The translations under genes and the position numbers were made by a program. Below are positions 1-10,280 of a stretch of DNA of 64,000 bases, in pieces. Position 1 is the stretch's first letter. Each line of letters starts with the position of its first letter. This DNA comes from Luidia sarsii. Lineage: Eukaryota; Echinodermata; Asteroidea; Paxillosida; Luidiidae. The DNA lies in assembly GCA_949987565.1 (NCBI GenBank), contig OX465119.1, positions 10,447,441 to 10,511,440 of the forward strand, written 5' to 3'. A model generated the notes under the pieces. That model had not been told where the DNA came from. It searched no databases and worked only from the letters and a program-made list of their open reading frames with translations.

Positions 1-28
1 CACAATCTCACTCTGGGAGTGCCGAAGC
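1..28 (-). CDS. SLC44A1-like: SLC44A1-like exon 13 (partial)
   Basis: An acceptor (ccttacag) at 29-30 and a phase-compatible reading RLRHSQSEIV continue the chain to the window edge. The exon is too short for independent support. Confidence 0.45.
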
Positions 29-3000
29 CTGTAAGGGGGCGTGGATAACATGAATTAGCATAAATGCATATGCATGTATTTGACACGAGCCAATGATAGC
101 AGAGGTATCCCCTCGTTTCCAAGGGATAGACGAGCACGTGATTATTATATACCTGGACTGGATGTAGCCGAGTATGATGCGAGCCAGCATGACCAGAGCT
201 ATGATGAGCGAACCGAAAGCCAGCGATCCCAGGTGATATCTGTGCGTGGAGTCAAGATAAGACACTGTGTTATATAGAGATGAATAGGAGGACGAAAGGG
301 TGGAGTAAGTAGGAGAAGAGGTAGGGGAGGTAGGGTGAGGGGGAGGTTAGAGAGAGAGAGGGAGATGGAGAGGGAGGCGAGAGACCGAGAGGGAGAGAGA
401 GGAGAGAGAACGAAAGGGAGAGGGAGATGAGAGGGGAAGTGAAAGGGAGAGGTAGAGAGAGAGGGGGAGTGAGAGGGAGAGGGAGAGAGGAGATGGGGGA
501 GTGAGAGGGAGAAGGTGGGAATGAGAGAGAGGAGATGGAGGGAGAGAGAGGGAGTGAGGGGAGGGGAGGGAGAGAGGAGATGGAGGGAGTGAGAGGGAGA
601 GGGTGAGAGAGGGAGTGAGAGCTAGAGGGAGAGAGGAGAGGGAGGGAGAGAAAGAGTGAGTGAGAGGGAAAAGAAGAGAGGAGATGTAGGGAGAGAGAGG
701 GAGTGAGAGGGAGAGGGAGTGGAAGAGAGAGAGGGAGAGATGTGTGGGGAAACAGGAGGAGGGGGGGGGGGGGGGTCCTGATCCGTACCTGATGATTCGC
801 TTGATGGATTTCAGGATGGGCCAGCTCAGCTGGCTCTTGTCCCGAGCGAAAAACCAGGCGGCAACAGCGCCCGCTATGGTGCACTGCTGACAGGCGACGA
901 GGAACTGGGAGCCCCACAGCAGCCCGAACAAATGATACCACCACATGTACTGGCGAAGCAAATGGAGAAAGCTGCGTCACTCGATCGATAGCCATAGCTA
1001 ACAGATCAACGTGCGAGTAGATCACTGATGATAGGAGGGAACGCTCTCTCAGGAAGGTTTTAAAGATTGGTGGTATCAACAGAGGCTTCGCAAGCGAACG
1101 GTTACGGGTTAGTGCAACGGATACGCCATCAATCATGACGTCATACGCTACTTGCTATCCGCTAAGCGTGCGGACGACATGGAGAGTTTCGCTCGCTACA
1201 CGTAAGAAAGGAACGCGTGGGGAAATTCGAAGTTCCAGTCAATCGTCTTTTACTTGTCAGTATGGCTGGTGTTGTCCATAAAGGAGTAATCGCTAAATAT
1301 GCACGCGTCAGTTGTGTGACTTTCGAAAGACTTTGAATAGGAACAAGTAAGTCTCGATGCAGAGTATCAAAACGTTGGGAATGCGAACAGCGCCACAAAT
1401 ACGCCGAGATTGAGAAAACGGCAAAATGACTACTTATTGGTAACACGTTAAACGTATGCGTTCGCGTATCCCGTTCGCGAGCGAAACCTATCTATTGATG
1501 CTGGTCTCTTCAGTCTGTGCCATATGTACTACATTGATGGCTACACCCAGTATCGTAGTCAGAGAGTAAAGTCATATAGTATGGCTTTAGGGACTGAGTC
1601 TGTGCGTGCGAGGCCGATGCCAGACCGATTCTCGCCATGCATACTCACGGTGTTGAGATCGCCTGCCTTGTAGTCAACGAAGCCCGTGCTCTCGTCCAAT
1701 TGCGGACGTCCTGACGTCACCAGATACAGGTAGACGAAGCCCCAGTAGGCGCAGAGTATTGCCATAGCAACCAGGGTCTACAACGGGAGAAGACATTCGA
1801 GTGACTAAGGTCCTTTACCAAAAACCCGGCTCAGGCTTCGGCTCCGGCTTCGTCTGAGCTGATAACACAGGTTGGAGTTCTTTGTCGAAGTTGAAGCTTT
1901 GGATTCTTTTTCGAAACGCAGTGTAACATTAAAAAAAAACGAAGCCGGGTTTTGGAAAAGAGGTCTACCTCACAAAGCCACAGGATGACTGTGAACTATG
2001 AGGCATGATTCAATGAGGGTTTGCTCTGCTAGCAGTGATCAGCACTGCTGAGTGCTCAGTGCTTTGCCCGATGCCTGATGAAAACAATGCAGGCAGCTCG
2101 GGCGGGATTTGAACCTATGACTCCCGCTTTCTAGTGCAGAGCAGTAGTGCTTATCACGTCGAGCATGGCAAACCCACATTGAACGAGTCCCTCATCTCCA
2201 TCTCCTTCTTTCTCCCTTAACCTTGAGTGGCTTTTCAGCCTTGTTTTGGACGATCTTGCATAAAAATTAAATACAATAAATAAAAAGTACAAATCGAACA
2301 TCTCACAGCTCGCCGAACTTCCTCTCAAAGTCCATTATTTTTGTCATGAGTGGAAACACTATTTCAGAGGCTCCAATTGACTCGTGTGTACTGTCTAGCC
2401 GTAGTCAAATTAGCTGCACGAGTCTATGGGAATTGGCTGCGAGCCGCTTCTCGGCGACTGCCGTAGACTCGTGTGTACTGTCTAGCCGTGATCAAATTAG
2501 CCGCACGAGTCTATGGGAATTGGCTGCGAGCCGCTTCTCGGCGACTGCCGTAGACTCGTGTGTACTGTCTAGCCGTGATCAAATTAGCCGCACGAGTCTA
2601 TGGGAATTGGCTGCGAGCCGCTTGTGGGCGACTGCCGTAGACTCGTGTGTACTATCTAGCCGTAGCCTTAACTCACCCACAACGGCTGAATGAGGAGGAA
2701 GGGGATGGACGCGATGGCCTTGCCAGCCTCCTTGAAGAGCGCCACCACGAGGGCGATTCGTTTGCGCATGATCAGTAGCACCAGCAGTAAAATCGCCTGC
2801 ACGCAAAAGAGTGATCAGCACATCATTGGAAACTGCTGGGTTATATCTAGCTCACCAACATACTGACTGACCTTAGCAAGAACATTCAATGGTGACGACA
2901 ACGGATGGTTAAAATTGATCAGGGCAATTCAAAAGAGCGCGCCCTCAAGAGTTTGCAACGCGTTAGCCAATAACAATGCGCTGAACCTGTCGACCCAATG

Positions 3001-5276
3001 CGCGTCGGAAAAGGGTCGACCATTGATCTCCATAATTATTATGGTGATCAAAAGGGTCGACAGATTCCGGGCACTGTGATTGGCTAGTACGTTGCAAACC
3101 ATTGAGGGCGCACTATTTGGAATCGCCCGAATGAAAGTACAATTAGTAATAATTTCAATCAACTCCAAACTACCATTATTTCTTATCCACCACATTTTAC
3201 CCGACGTTTTAAAGAATATAATAGCATGAGCCGTCGCAATATTGGGATTTAAAAAACCCCACTAAATATCGGGTGAAATAATGGTACTCTACCATTAAGT
3301 ATAATGAAGTAAATAAAATAAATTGTTGCAAATTGCTCACTGACTAAAATGACTTGCAATATATAAATCTCTAAAGTTAGAGGGCCTGACGTTTCGATTC
3401 TAGCAGGACCTCTCTCAAAGGCAAAGAGAAAGGTCCTAAGAAAGGCCTTTGAAAAGGTCCTGCTAGGATCGAAACGTCAGGCCCTCTAACTTTTGAAAGT
3501 TATCATTGAGTATGCTAACTCAGATTCCCTTGAGGCTGAGGAGAATGGCTCACCGTGACTCCGCTAGCTATGCCAGCGTATGCCAGCATGGTCGTCACCG
3601 AGTGTTCCTGGTCGTCCTTCACGGCTGGGGGAGCGGGCGGCCAGTGTCCATTGGAATCCACAACAAGACATAACCAACGGTCAACTACGGTACACGGGGC
3701 TCATAGATATATAAGGGTGTTTGCGTCGAGGAGAATGACATTGAAACGTTCGGCGTAATAAGCACCATTCGGTGCTTATATTTCGGTTGCTTACCACAAG
3801 GCAAACCCTCATTTAATATCATAGGTCTGGTTATCACAGGAAGGTCGTGTCCGAAACGGGCGCCTAGAGATAGGTGTACGTCTTCCCCCTATTGGAAATA
3901 ACACGGAGATGCGAAAACAATACCCCTAGCCGTAGCTCTGGAAACCCGTTAAGGACACGGCCCAACGCGCACGCCTAAAGACTGCAAGAGGGCGCTAGAG
4001 CAGCCATCACGTGACACTTGTCTGGCCTGGTGTCAGCGGGCGCAGCCCCTAGCTGGCCTCTGGCAGCTGTCCTGACGTCATGACGTCATGGCAGACGGTT
4101 CGCCAGTCGGCGCACAAAAATCATGGCGGTAGAAGGTCCTGCTGGCATCGAAACGTCAGGCCCTCTTTTGAGATTCGTCGGGCACTTTTGAGATTCGTTC
4201 CAAAGGAAAGAGCAAATAGCGCCCTCTGGCGGTTAGTGAGTGCCGAGGCTTACCGTCTGCCGGCATGGCGTCCAGTGCCGACTTCTCCACCCACCACAGA
4301 TACCACAGGAAACCAGTGCCGCCCAGGCTGCCGAAGATGAACGCAAAAACCATGGTCCAGATCAGGACACCAGCGAAGAAGCGCAGCAGTACCAGCACGG
4401 CAATGGCCAAGCCTGTGTTGTGAGAAGGCAGGATTGAGCTTCACCATTAAAAAACTGACATAAGGCTCGGGCTTTGCTCACGTCTAAAACATCTATGGTT
4501 CTATTGTGGTTGAAATTTGCAGCAAAATTCATTCCAATTCACAAATGGGGTATCTGAATGACAGACGACGCTGGAATGCAAACCTGGGAAGTTTATTTTA
4601 AAAGAAAAAAAAGACTCGTGATATCGTGAATGTTAACAACGGTTCAATGTTTTTGAGACTGTCGATGCAACAATGATTCATTTTGCTTACCGAAGGAAAT
4701 AGCGCATAAATAGAGTATCTCTCGCCACGAAGCCTCCACATCTGCAACTGCACTCTGCAGATGGAAATAAAAAATTGAGAAATGGTCGGCGTCTATTCAT
4801 TTAGTTAACTATATAGCTTAGATTTGCTGTGCACTGCAGCTCTTCTTGGGTTTTCAATTCCCTTCCTATCCCTCTCCTTTCCCTTCCCTCCCATTCCCTT
4901 CTATTCCCTTCCCCTCCACTCACTTATCTTCCCTTTCTATGCCTTCCCTCTTCTTTCCCTTCCATTCCCTCCCCTTTCCCTTTCTCTTCCCTGCCCTTCC
5001 ATGCCCTGCCATTCACTTCCCTTCCCCTCCCTCTCCCTTCCATTTCCCTCTGCCTCTGCTTCTGCCTCTCCCTAGCCTAGCCTTGCCTTGCCTTGCCTTG
5101 CCTTGCCTCGCCCTCGCCCTCCCTCTCTGTCTGTCTCTCTGTCTCTCTCTCTCCCTCCCCCCCTCTCTCTCTCTCTCTCTCCCCCTCCCTCTCTCTCTCT
5201 CTCTCCCTCTCCCTCTCCCTCTCTGTCTGTCTCTCTGTCTCTCTCTCTCCCTCCCCCTCTCTCTCTCTCTCTCTCC

Positions 5277-5313
<37 letters not shown>

Positions 5314-8300
5314 TCCCTCTCCCTCTCCCTCTCCCTCTCCCTCTCCCTCTCCCCCTCCCCCTCCCCCTCCCCCTCCCCCTCCCCCTCCCCCTCCCCCTCC
5401 CCCTCCCCCTCCCCCTCCCCCTCCCCCTCCCCCTCCCTCTCCCTCTCCCTCTCCCTCTCCCTCTCCCTCTCCCTCTCCCTCTCCCTCTCCCTCTCCCTCT
5501 CCCTCTCCCTCTCCCTCTCCCTCTCCCTCTCCCTCTCCCTCTCCCTCTCCTTCTCGCTCTCCCTCTCCCTCTTCCTCTCCCTCCCCCTTCTCATTCTCCT
5601 CACCTGAAACCAGTCCGCGTCTATGAGGGAAGACGCAATGCCGACGGCAGAGGAAGGAATGCATCGCTTGAAGATGGCGGTGCTGCAAACAGTAACGGAC
5701 AAAACCAAATGATCAAAAGAACATAAAAATACATTTCGGGCCATCCTAACAATAGGAATCGTTTCGATCCACCTTGTATGATATGAAGAGGTATTCTAGC
5801 GGAAAGGCAGTAAAAATAGTCTTGTCTATTGGCTTGTACTCTCAATACAAGATTCGACCTCGGCAAACAAGACCGCTATTCAACTCGCCTGGCATCCACG
5901 GGTGTGCGCGGGCAGACGGAGAGGGCGCCCTGCTCGGCCGCCTCGTACTGCGCAGGCTCAAGGTCATAGTCGCACAGGCGGATGGAGCGGTTGCGCGCCA
6001 GGGCGGCCAGGTCGGCAGCTGACGTCAGCACCACATCCGGGCACTCGGAGACGCATAGGAGCTTGGTGGGCGCGTTCGGCTGGCCGAGGGACTCCGGGTT
6101 GAAGATGAAGACGTAGCTGGATTGACGAGGAGACGACGAGAACATATGAGAACAGACGAGAACAGACGAGAACAAGTTAAGAAGGTTCGGCGGTGGCATG
6201 GCACCACATTCGAATGATTCCTTTTGCAGTTGGGAAAGGATCAAAGGAGGAAAGACAAAGAGAAGTGTAGGAAGTGACAACGAAGAAAGATCATAGGCCG
6301 TTTTCGAAATGAAGGCTTAGGCTCGGGCTTAGGCTTCGGTCACATTTCTCTTACCCGTTATAACATTACAGGCATCTAGAAACAACCGTTTTGCCCCAGT
6401 TTCTTGGTGAATACTCTGTACTTATCAAGCCGACAAACCTTCAAATTCGACGATAGACCACACTAAAATGAATAAACGAATAAAGAAACTGGGGCCACAC
6501 GCTTGCTTCTAGATGCCTGCGACATTACAACGGGTAAGAGAAATGGGACCGAAGCCTTTAGCCCGAGCCTTAACCCGAGCATAAGCCCGAGCCTAAGCCC
6601 GAGCCTTAGCCCGAGCCTAAGCCCGAGCCTATAAGGCCTTCGTTTCGTAGACGGCCTGTGCTCGCGCCCGTGACTCACGGCCTGTCCGTCAGGTCCTGTC
6701 CGGACAGATCCACGCCGGAGATGTGCTGGTTGTCTTTGCCGCAGACGTTGCCGTAGCTGTCGGCGCCGAAGACGATCCGCTCCGGCTGACCGTCACGAAT
6801 GGACACGACAGCGACGTAGCCCTGGAGGAAAGAGACAAGAAGACCCCAAAAGCCTTCTTAAAGGCCCTGTACAACATTGGCAAAGGTCAAAAGATTGCCA
6901 CAGTTTGTGTGTTAAACCATTAAACACCCCACAAAAGAAATCCTGCGCAAGGTTTTTTAGCTCAAAATGGTAATCTGAGAAAGTAGACAAAATGCAAAAA
7001 ACCTTCACGGTTTTCGCACCGTTCTGTAGTGTAAGAGATAGTCTATTACTCGCTATTAATAATCTATTTGTCGATGTTTGAGTGAAGATTTCTCGAGAGG
7101 TACAGCATCCCAGGCCGTAAGATTTCAGCATGAGGATTCTACCATGACCATCTACAAACTGTGTAAATTAGAAATGAAATATGTAGACATCGATGATAAC
7201 TCGATGGATTGGACTGACATTGGAGCCATGGTCCCTAGGTTGAACTTTCCCACATTCTGCCACTTCAATATTCAATATCCACTTACCATGCCAGCCCAGA
7301 AGGCTAGAAAGAGGATGAGACAGATGACGTCACGGCAGCTCCGATCGTCAAGGGGCCCGTCGAAGTTGTCTTCAACCTCCTCCACTCCTTCATCCTGCCG
7401 GTCCCAAAAAATGGCTTTCAGAATTTTGAGAGTTAATACACTTTTTGCATCCCACTCCCTTCCCTTGTGTCCTTCCTCTGTCATGACATTTTGTGTGTCA
7501 GGGCTTTCCTTCCCCTGACTGTCTGTGTATGTCCTTGTCACTTTGCCTTTGAGAAAGGTCCTGCTAGGATCGAAACGTCGAAACGTTTGAAGAATGTTGA
7601 AAGGGGTTATTCATCGCTGTTATCGTAGCCATCACCGTGATCATCTCCCCACCCACTCCTCACCCTCCCCTTCCCCTCAATCATTGTCATCAAGAGTAAT
7701 AGGTTTGCGGTGACAACATGTACAATTCTCTCTTCTGTGAGTATGTGTGGCTCTGAAAAGAACCGGAGATACTCGACGTTTCGAAGAGTATACTCTGTTT
7801 GTCTTCAGAAGACTGCTGGATTGTAAAGTCTAAAGTCGGAAGCATTAACCCATATATTTCTGCTTGATTACATTTTGTACAGAATGATGTCATGTATATC
7901 ACAAAATACGTGCACGGGTACGTGCACGAGTTGGATCGACAGACCAGGAAAACGATTGGGGGAATTTAAACAAGAACAAGGTCAACTGAAATTAGATTGC
8001 CAATGTCAGATACCGCTGTGTTTGGCTGCGTTTCTTCGGCTGAGTCGCGGCCATCCTCAGAGGTCCTCCACGAATATTTGGAACTCATGTCTTTTGTTTT
8101 TCTGTGTGAACCTCTATCCCAAGCTGAGCGGAGGGCCCCTGTGGGCCCAGTATCCGGACCGGACGCCGCTGCCTTGACGTGTCACTGGCCGACGCGTCGG
8201 CCGTTAGAGTGCGCCGCGGACACGGTGGAGCCCTCCTCTCCCTCCTCGCTCGGACAAGACTAGTGCCACCGGTATGTGCGACGCTATACAGTATACCGTA

Positions 8301-9250
8301 GCGCAGAGCGCGTCGTGCAACAAACGCGCGCGTCTGTGTTCTCAGTGATAACCATGTCGTCACACAGGCGGTTGTGACGAATGCAATGACGTAACGGGCC
8401 GCTTCTAGACTGGTACCCTGTTTGCTCTTGTCCTTCGGTTGGTAGCACGATCGAATCCGCAAATTAATAAGAAAACCCATTGAACAAAATGTCAAAGAAA
8501 ACTTTGGCTCTGGACCGGGATTTGAACCAGAGACCTGTGGTTTTTGCGCACCAGTGCACTTATCAACTGAGCTATCCAGCCCTTAGATGGTGGCCTTCCC
8601 AAATAGTCAACTAGTCTTTGCCGGGATGGGGCATCTGAATGAAAGCTGGGGCGTGATCCCTGAAGATATACGGTAGTTAATGGTTGAATTGCTTCCGACT
8701 GGCGCCCCCACCCCGGCAAAGACCAGTTTAATTAAAAGGGCAACCATCTAAGGGCTGGATATCTCAGATGATAAGAGCGCTAATGTAAGCCCTAAATTCA
8801 GCCCCTGTTCCATTATATAAAAAAAATAAGTAAGCACAGTTTATGCAAGTTCTTTGTGTTCGGAGACTGTTCTTTTTCTCCAGCTCTCACGCTTAAAGTT
8901 AGTCTGAGTTTAGAAATAAATCTCACCGTCCCAATCTTTGTGTTCGGAGTCTGTCCATTTAACGTATGCAATCTGAGCCACTCTACCGGTAACACCCAGG
9001 ATCTTCAGACGACCTTGCAAAATCCACGTGTTACACTAGTACTCAAAAACCAGAGGTCTAAGGTTCAAATCCCAATCCAGTCAAAGTTTTCTTTGCCGTT
9101 TTATTTTTATTTGTTCAAAAGTTCCCAGTCAGTTTTCCCATCGATTTGTCTGACTTTAAGAAAAATCAATTAGTGAGTAGATGAGTTCATTTATGCAGGT
9201 GTTCATACCTTGAATGGCTTCACACGATTGTCACCACTGCAGCAACCCAT
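1..9250 (-). CDS. SLC44A1-like: Choline transporter-like protein, SLC44A1/CTL1 type (partial, 3' end off window)
   Basis: Multi-pass membrane protein of the CTL/SLC44 family; family members move choline and related amines across plasma and mitochondrial membranes. Thirteen exons chain in phase: 9250-9209, 7394-7287, 6821-6679, 6116-5889, 5682-5604, 4754-4691, 4412-4254, 3624-3554, 2796-2677, 1777-1649, 949-789, 239-153, 28-1. They give 473 codons; human CTL1 has about 657, so roughly the last 190 are outside. Family marks seen: start MGCC, DRSCRDV before the first membrane segment, SYGNVCG, a Cys-rich extracellular loop (CVSECPD, CDYDLEP, VCPRTP), FKRCIP, FGSLGGTG, IMRKRIALVVALFKEAGK, YMWWYHLFGLLWGSQF, ACQQCTIAGAVAAWFFARDK. 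The MGCC start favours CTL1 over CTL2/4. Introns are full of tandem repeats. Transport substrate is inferred from family only. Confidence 0.92.
153..239 (-). CDS. SLC44A1-like: SLC44A1-like exon 12
   Basis: Residues 435-464: YHLGSLAFGSLIIALVMLAR followed by IILGYIQS, matching YHLGTVAKGSFIITLV...MYIHS of human CTL1. Acceptor cacag, donor AG|GTATAT. Confidence 0.88.
300..770. repeat. GA-rich simple repeat with G run
   Basis: Irregular GAGAGG-type purine tract ending in a 13-base G run (about 762-774). It fills most of SLC44A1-like intron 11. Open frames through it only reflect low complexity. Confidence 0.95.
789..949 (-). CDS. SLC44A1-like: SLC44A1-like exon 11, signature segment
   Basis: Residues 382-435: YMWWYHLFGLLWGSQF, then ACQQCTIAGAVAAWFFARDK, the most conserved block of the CTL family. 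Donor AG|GTACGG is followed within 11 bp by a poly-C run (minus strand) and the 460-bp CT/GA tract. Confidence 0.95.
1649..1777 (-). CDS. SLC44A1-like: SLC44A1-like exon 10
   Basis: Residues 339-381: membrane helix (TLVAMAILCAYWGFVYLYLV), then TSGRPQLDESTGFVDYKAGD, equivalent to the TTGSPVQNEQGFVEFK loop of human CTL1. Phase 0 at both ends; donor GTGAGT. Confidence 0.9.
1818..1955. mobile_element. Short foldback element (MITE-like)
   Basis: Ends are inverted copies: ccaaaaacccggct on the left and agccgggttttgg on the right. Internal GGCTTCGG-type sequence resembles the element at 6297-6656. Intronic; no coding capacity. Confidence 0.5.
2045..2165 (-). mobile_element. tRNA-derived SINE fragment
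   Basis: Reads as a tRNA-like B box in reverse (gggatttgaacctatgactcc), preceded by a block shared with 37396-37530 (gtgctttgcccgatgcctga...). The copy at 37.4 kb lies in a CHD1L intron. Confidence 0.5.
2379..2668. repeat. 87-bp minisatellite, 3.3 copies
   Basis: Units begin gactcgtgtgtactgtctag at 2379, 2466, 2553 and 2640. Because 87 is divisible by 3, one frame stays open as 29-residue repeats, but this is intronic repeat. A related single copy in reverse orientation occurs near 12660-12710. Confidence 0.9.
2677..2796 (-). CDS. SLC44A1-like: SLC44A1-like exon 9
   Basis: Residues 299-338. Membrane helix AILLLVLLIM followed by RKRIALVVALFKEAGKAI, a strongly conserved CTL segment. Donor TGG|GTGAGT lies about 10 bp from an 87-bp tandem repeat. 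Confidence 0.92.
3325..3510. mobile_element. Two Penelope-type terminal fragments in inverted array
   Basis: A minus-oriented copy (ggcctgacgtttcgattcta at about 3384) is followed by a plus-oriented copy (ctgctaggatcgaaacgtca at about 3461). Together they form a hairpin within SLC44A1-like intron 8. Both are pieces of the dispersed unit described at 12796-12906. Confidence 0.6.
3554..3624 (-). CDS. SLC44A1-like: SLC44A1-like exon 8
   Basis: Residues 275-298 (AVKDDQEHSVTTMLAYAGIA...), a short loop and the start of a membrane helix. Acceptor cccccag, donor GTGAGC, phases 1 and 0 as required. Confidence 0.75.
4254..4412 (-). CDS. SLC44A1-like: SLC44A1-like exon 7, membrane helices 2-3
   Basis: Residues 222-275. 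Two hydrophobic helices (LAIAVLVLLRFFAGVLIWTM, then a segment with FGSLGGTGFLWYLWW). The FGSLGGTG motif is nearly identical to LGSLGGTG of human CTL1. Donor GTAAGC. Confidence 0.92.
4691..4754 (-). CDS. SLC44A1-like: SLC44A1-like exon 6
   Basis: Residues 201-222 (SAVADVEASWREILYLCAISF), leading into the second membrane helix. Acceptor ctgcag, donor GTAAGC; phases 0 and 1 match the neighbours. Confidence 0.8.
4856..5600. repeat. CT-rich satellite-like microsatellite
   Basis: About 745 bp of pure pyrimidine blocks in sub-zones: CCTTC/CCATTC, then CCTTG, CTCTGTCT, (CTCCCC)n at about 5350-5435 and (CTCCCT)n at about 5435-5550. It abuts the donor of SLC44A1-like exon 5. Long frames of Ser/Pro/Leu or Arg/Glu/Gly are artefacts. 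Confidence 0.97.
5604..5682 (-). CDS. SLC44A1-like: SLC44A1-like exon 5
   Basis: Residues 174-200, including STAIFKRCIPSS, the counterpart of the FHRCAP segment in human CTL1. The donor GTGAGG runs directly into the 750-bp purine-rich (minus strand) microsatellite. Confidence 0.82.
5889..6116 (-). CDS. SLC44A1-like: SLC44A1-like exon 4, Cys-rich extracellular loop
   Basis: Residues 98-174, beginning YVFIFNPESLG. Contains cysteines in CVSECPD, LCDYDLEP and SVCPRTP and an N-glycosylation sequon (NRS). The only donor that keeps the frame into exon 5 is GC type (CAG|GCGAGT). The nearest GT (cga|gttgaa) would shift exon 5 out of its homologous frame. Confidence 0.88.
6297..6656. mobile_element. 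360-bp foldback element (MITE-like)
   Basis: Long imperfect inverted repeats: the left arm begins ggccgttttcgaaatgaagg and the right end is the complement of ggccgtctacgaaacgaagg. Inner arms also pair (ttctcttacccgtt, ggcatctagaa). The right arm contains an expanded 12-bp repeat (cccgagcctaag, about 6560-6632). It sits in SLC44A1-like intron 3, about 20 bp from exon 3's donor. Confidence 0.7.
6679..6821 (-). CDS. SLC44A1-like: SLC44A1-like exon 3
   Basis: Residues 51-98. End of membrane helix 1 (GYVAVVSI), then the extracellular DSYGNVCGKDN motif that corresponds to DSYGNICGQ in human CTL1. Donor GTGAGT. Base composition is clearly GC-richer than the surrounding intron. Confidence 0.9.
7287..7394 (-). 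CDS. SLC44A1-like: SLC44A1-like exon 2
   Basis: Residues 15-50. An acidic stretch is followed by DDRSCRDV and the first transmembrane helix (VICLILFLAFWAGM). Acceptor ccggcag, donor GTAAGT, phase 0 at both ends. Confidence 0.9.
7440..7600 (+). mobile_element. Penelope-like 3' fragment
   Basis: Matches the 3' non-coding part of the element at 30100-30713 (gtccttgtcac, then tttgagaaaggtcctgctag and gatcgaaacgtc). Degenerate and intronic. Confidence 0.55.
7703..7830 (-). mobile_element. Second dispersed GAAACGTC-bearing repeat
   Basis: Contains gtgagtatgtgtggctctga and, on the minus strand, ctgaagacaaacagagtata followed by ctcttcgaaacgtcgagt. Diverged relatives occur at about 20592-20705 and 47693-47800. 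The family is not identified; the motif layout resembles Penelope-type terminal repeats. Confidence 0.4.
8500..8800. mobile_element. tRNA-derived SINE pair
   Basis: A minus-oriented tRNA-like head (B box gggatttgaaccagag, A box ctgagctatccagccc, 8515-8585) faces a plus-oriented copy whose body (ccctgaagatatacggtagt) and head (ctaagggctggatatctcag) span about 8640-8800. The same family recurs at 28300-28430, 31880-32090 and 47520-47665. Confidence 0.65.
9040..9105 (+). mobile_element. SINE 3' part (B box and tail)
   Basis: accagaggtctaaggttcaa...atccagtcaaagttttctttg matches the B box and tail of the SINE at 31880-32090. It lies about 100 bp beyond SLC44A1-like exon 1, in intron 1. Confidence 0.55.
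9209..9250 (-). CDS. SLC44A1-like: SLC44A1-like exon 1 (start codon)
   Basis: Encodes MGCCSGDNRVKPFK (residues 1-14) and ends in phase 0 at a GTATGA donor. The MGCC opening matches the start of animal CTL1 proteins, which decides the start codon. Confidence 0.85.
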
Positions 9251-9379
9251 CTTCAACTCTGATGTCTAAACGGGTGACTCCAGAACCCTAACCATCTGAC
9301 AATAGAGATTACCAAAACAAAGTTTATTTATGGTTATTTAGCATTTCATGTTGAAGAAAATTAATCTAATCTTGTTTTT

Positions 9380-9502
9380 AAGGTGATATACAAAAATGTT
9401 GCAAACTGCTTACTGACAAAAATTACCAAAATGTAAATCTTCAAAATTTAGTGGGCCTGACGTTTCGATCCTAGCAGGACCTTTCTCAAAGGACCTTTCT
9501 CT
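9380..9502 (-). mobile_element. Short Penelope-derived insertion with 13-bp target duplication
   Basis: Reverse copy of the 111-123-bp unit: it starts aaggtgatatacaaaaatgt and contains gacgtttcgatcctagcagg. It is flanked by taatcttgttttt at 9367-9379 and 9503-9515. It sits about 130 bp upstream of the SLC44A1-like start codon. Confidence 0.75.
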
Positions 9503-9954
9503 TAATCTTGTTTTTGTTTAATTTGTTTATAAATTTGATGTTTATAACATAATGGATATCTATATATAGTTGTTATTTTTGTATATCTTTTTTTTTATTA
9601 AAATTGTGTTTGTACTGAGTGCCTCTATGAAAAGCAGTGCCGTGCACTGATAAAATTTACACTCATTAGATAATTCTGAAATAAATAAACCGTGGCATTT
9701 AATTCCAGGAAGGTAATTCCGAACACTTAAGCAATTAGAAAACGGAAAATTGATGTCATTATACACAAGGGTAAAGCCACATTTCCTAAAGACACATATC
9801 AATATTTAATAGTTAAGAAAAATGGATTTACATTTGGAAATTGTTCATGGTACAAGTAGAAGGCGTTTATTCAATATTGATTTGAAATTACTTGACTTTC
9901 GTGGATTTATGTTTCGTTTCCGTGAAGGAGGCTGTAGGTCAACGACGTCATGTT

Positions 9955-10280
9955 ATACACTGTAAAAACGGTGCTCACATCATGCACATGGATGAAGTAT
10001 GTTGAGGCACATGGTGCACGATACATGCGCACGAGGTGATGCTCACTTTCACTCCATGTGCTTGAGGCACAGTAAATAGGGAGATGTTCTTGTACATGAT
10101 GCACTTCATGCACCTCATCCGACTTTTGCTCAAGTGATTACAATGTCACATGTGCTTGAGCTACAGTATTTTATGTGCATGAAGTACAGTAGGTGCCTTA
10201 AATGTTCATGATTCTGGGACAAATAAAATTATTTGCTATTGCAAAAAGTGCATGAAGTGCAGTTCGATTTTACAGTGTAA
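9955..10280. mobile_element. MITE-like element with TACACTGTAAAA-type ends
   Basis: The left end atacactgtaaaa and the right end ttttacagtgtaa are inverted copies. The interior repeats short gtgcatgaagtgca / tgcacatg motifs. No coding capacity. Confidence 0.55.

Noticed and set aside
4846..5744. Long open frames of Ser/Leu/Pro or Arg/Glu/Gly through CT/GA tracts (also at 300-960, 16278-17565, 21223-22072, 22259-23230)
   Set aside because: They follow from the base composition of microsatellites, are open in several frames at once, and overlap introns of real genes.
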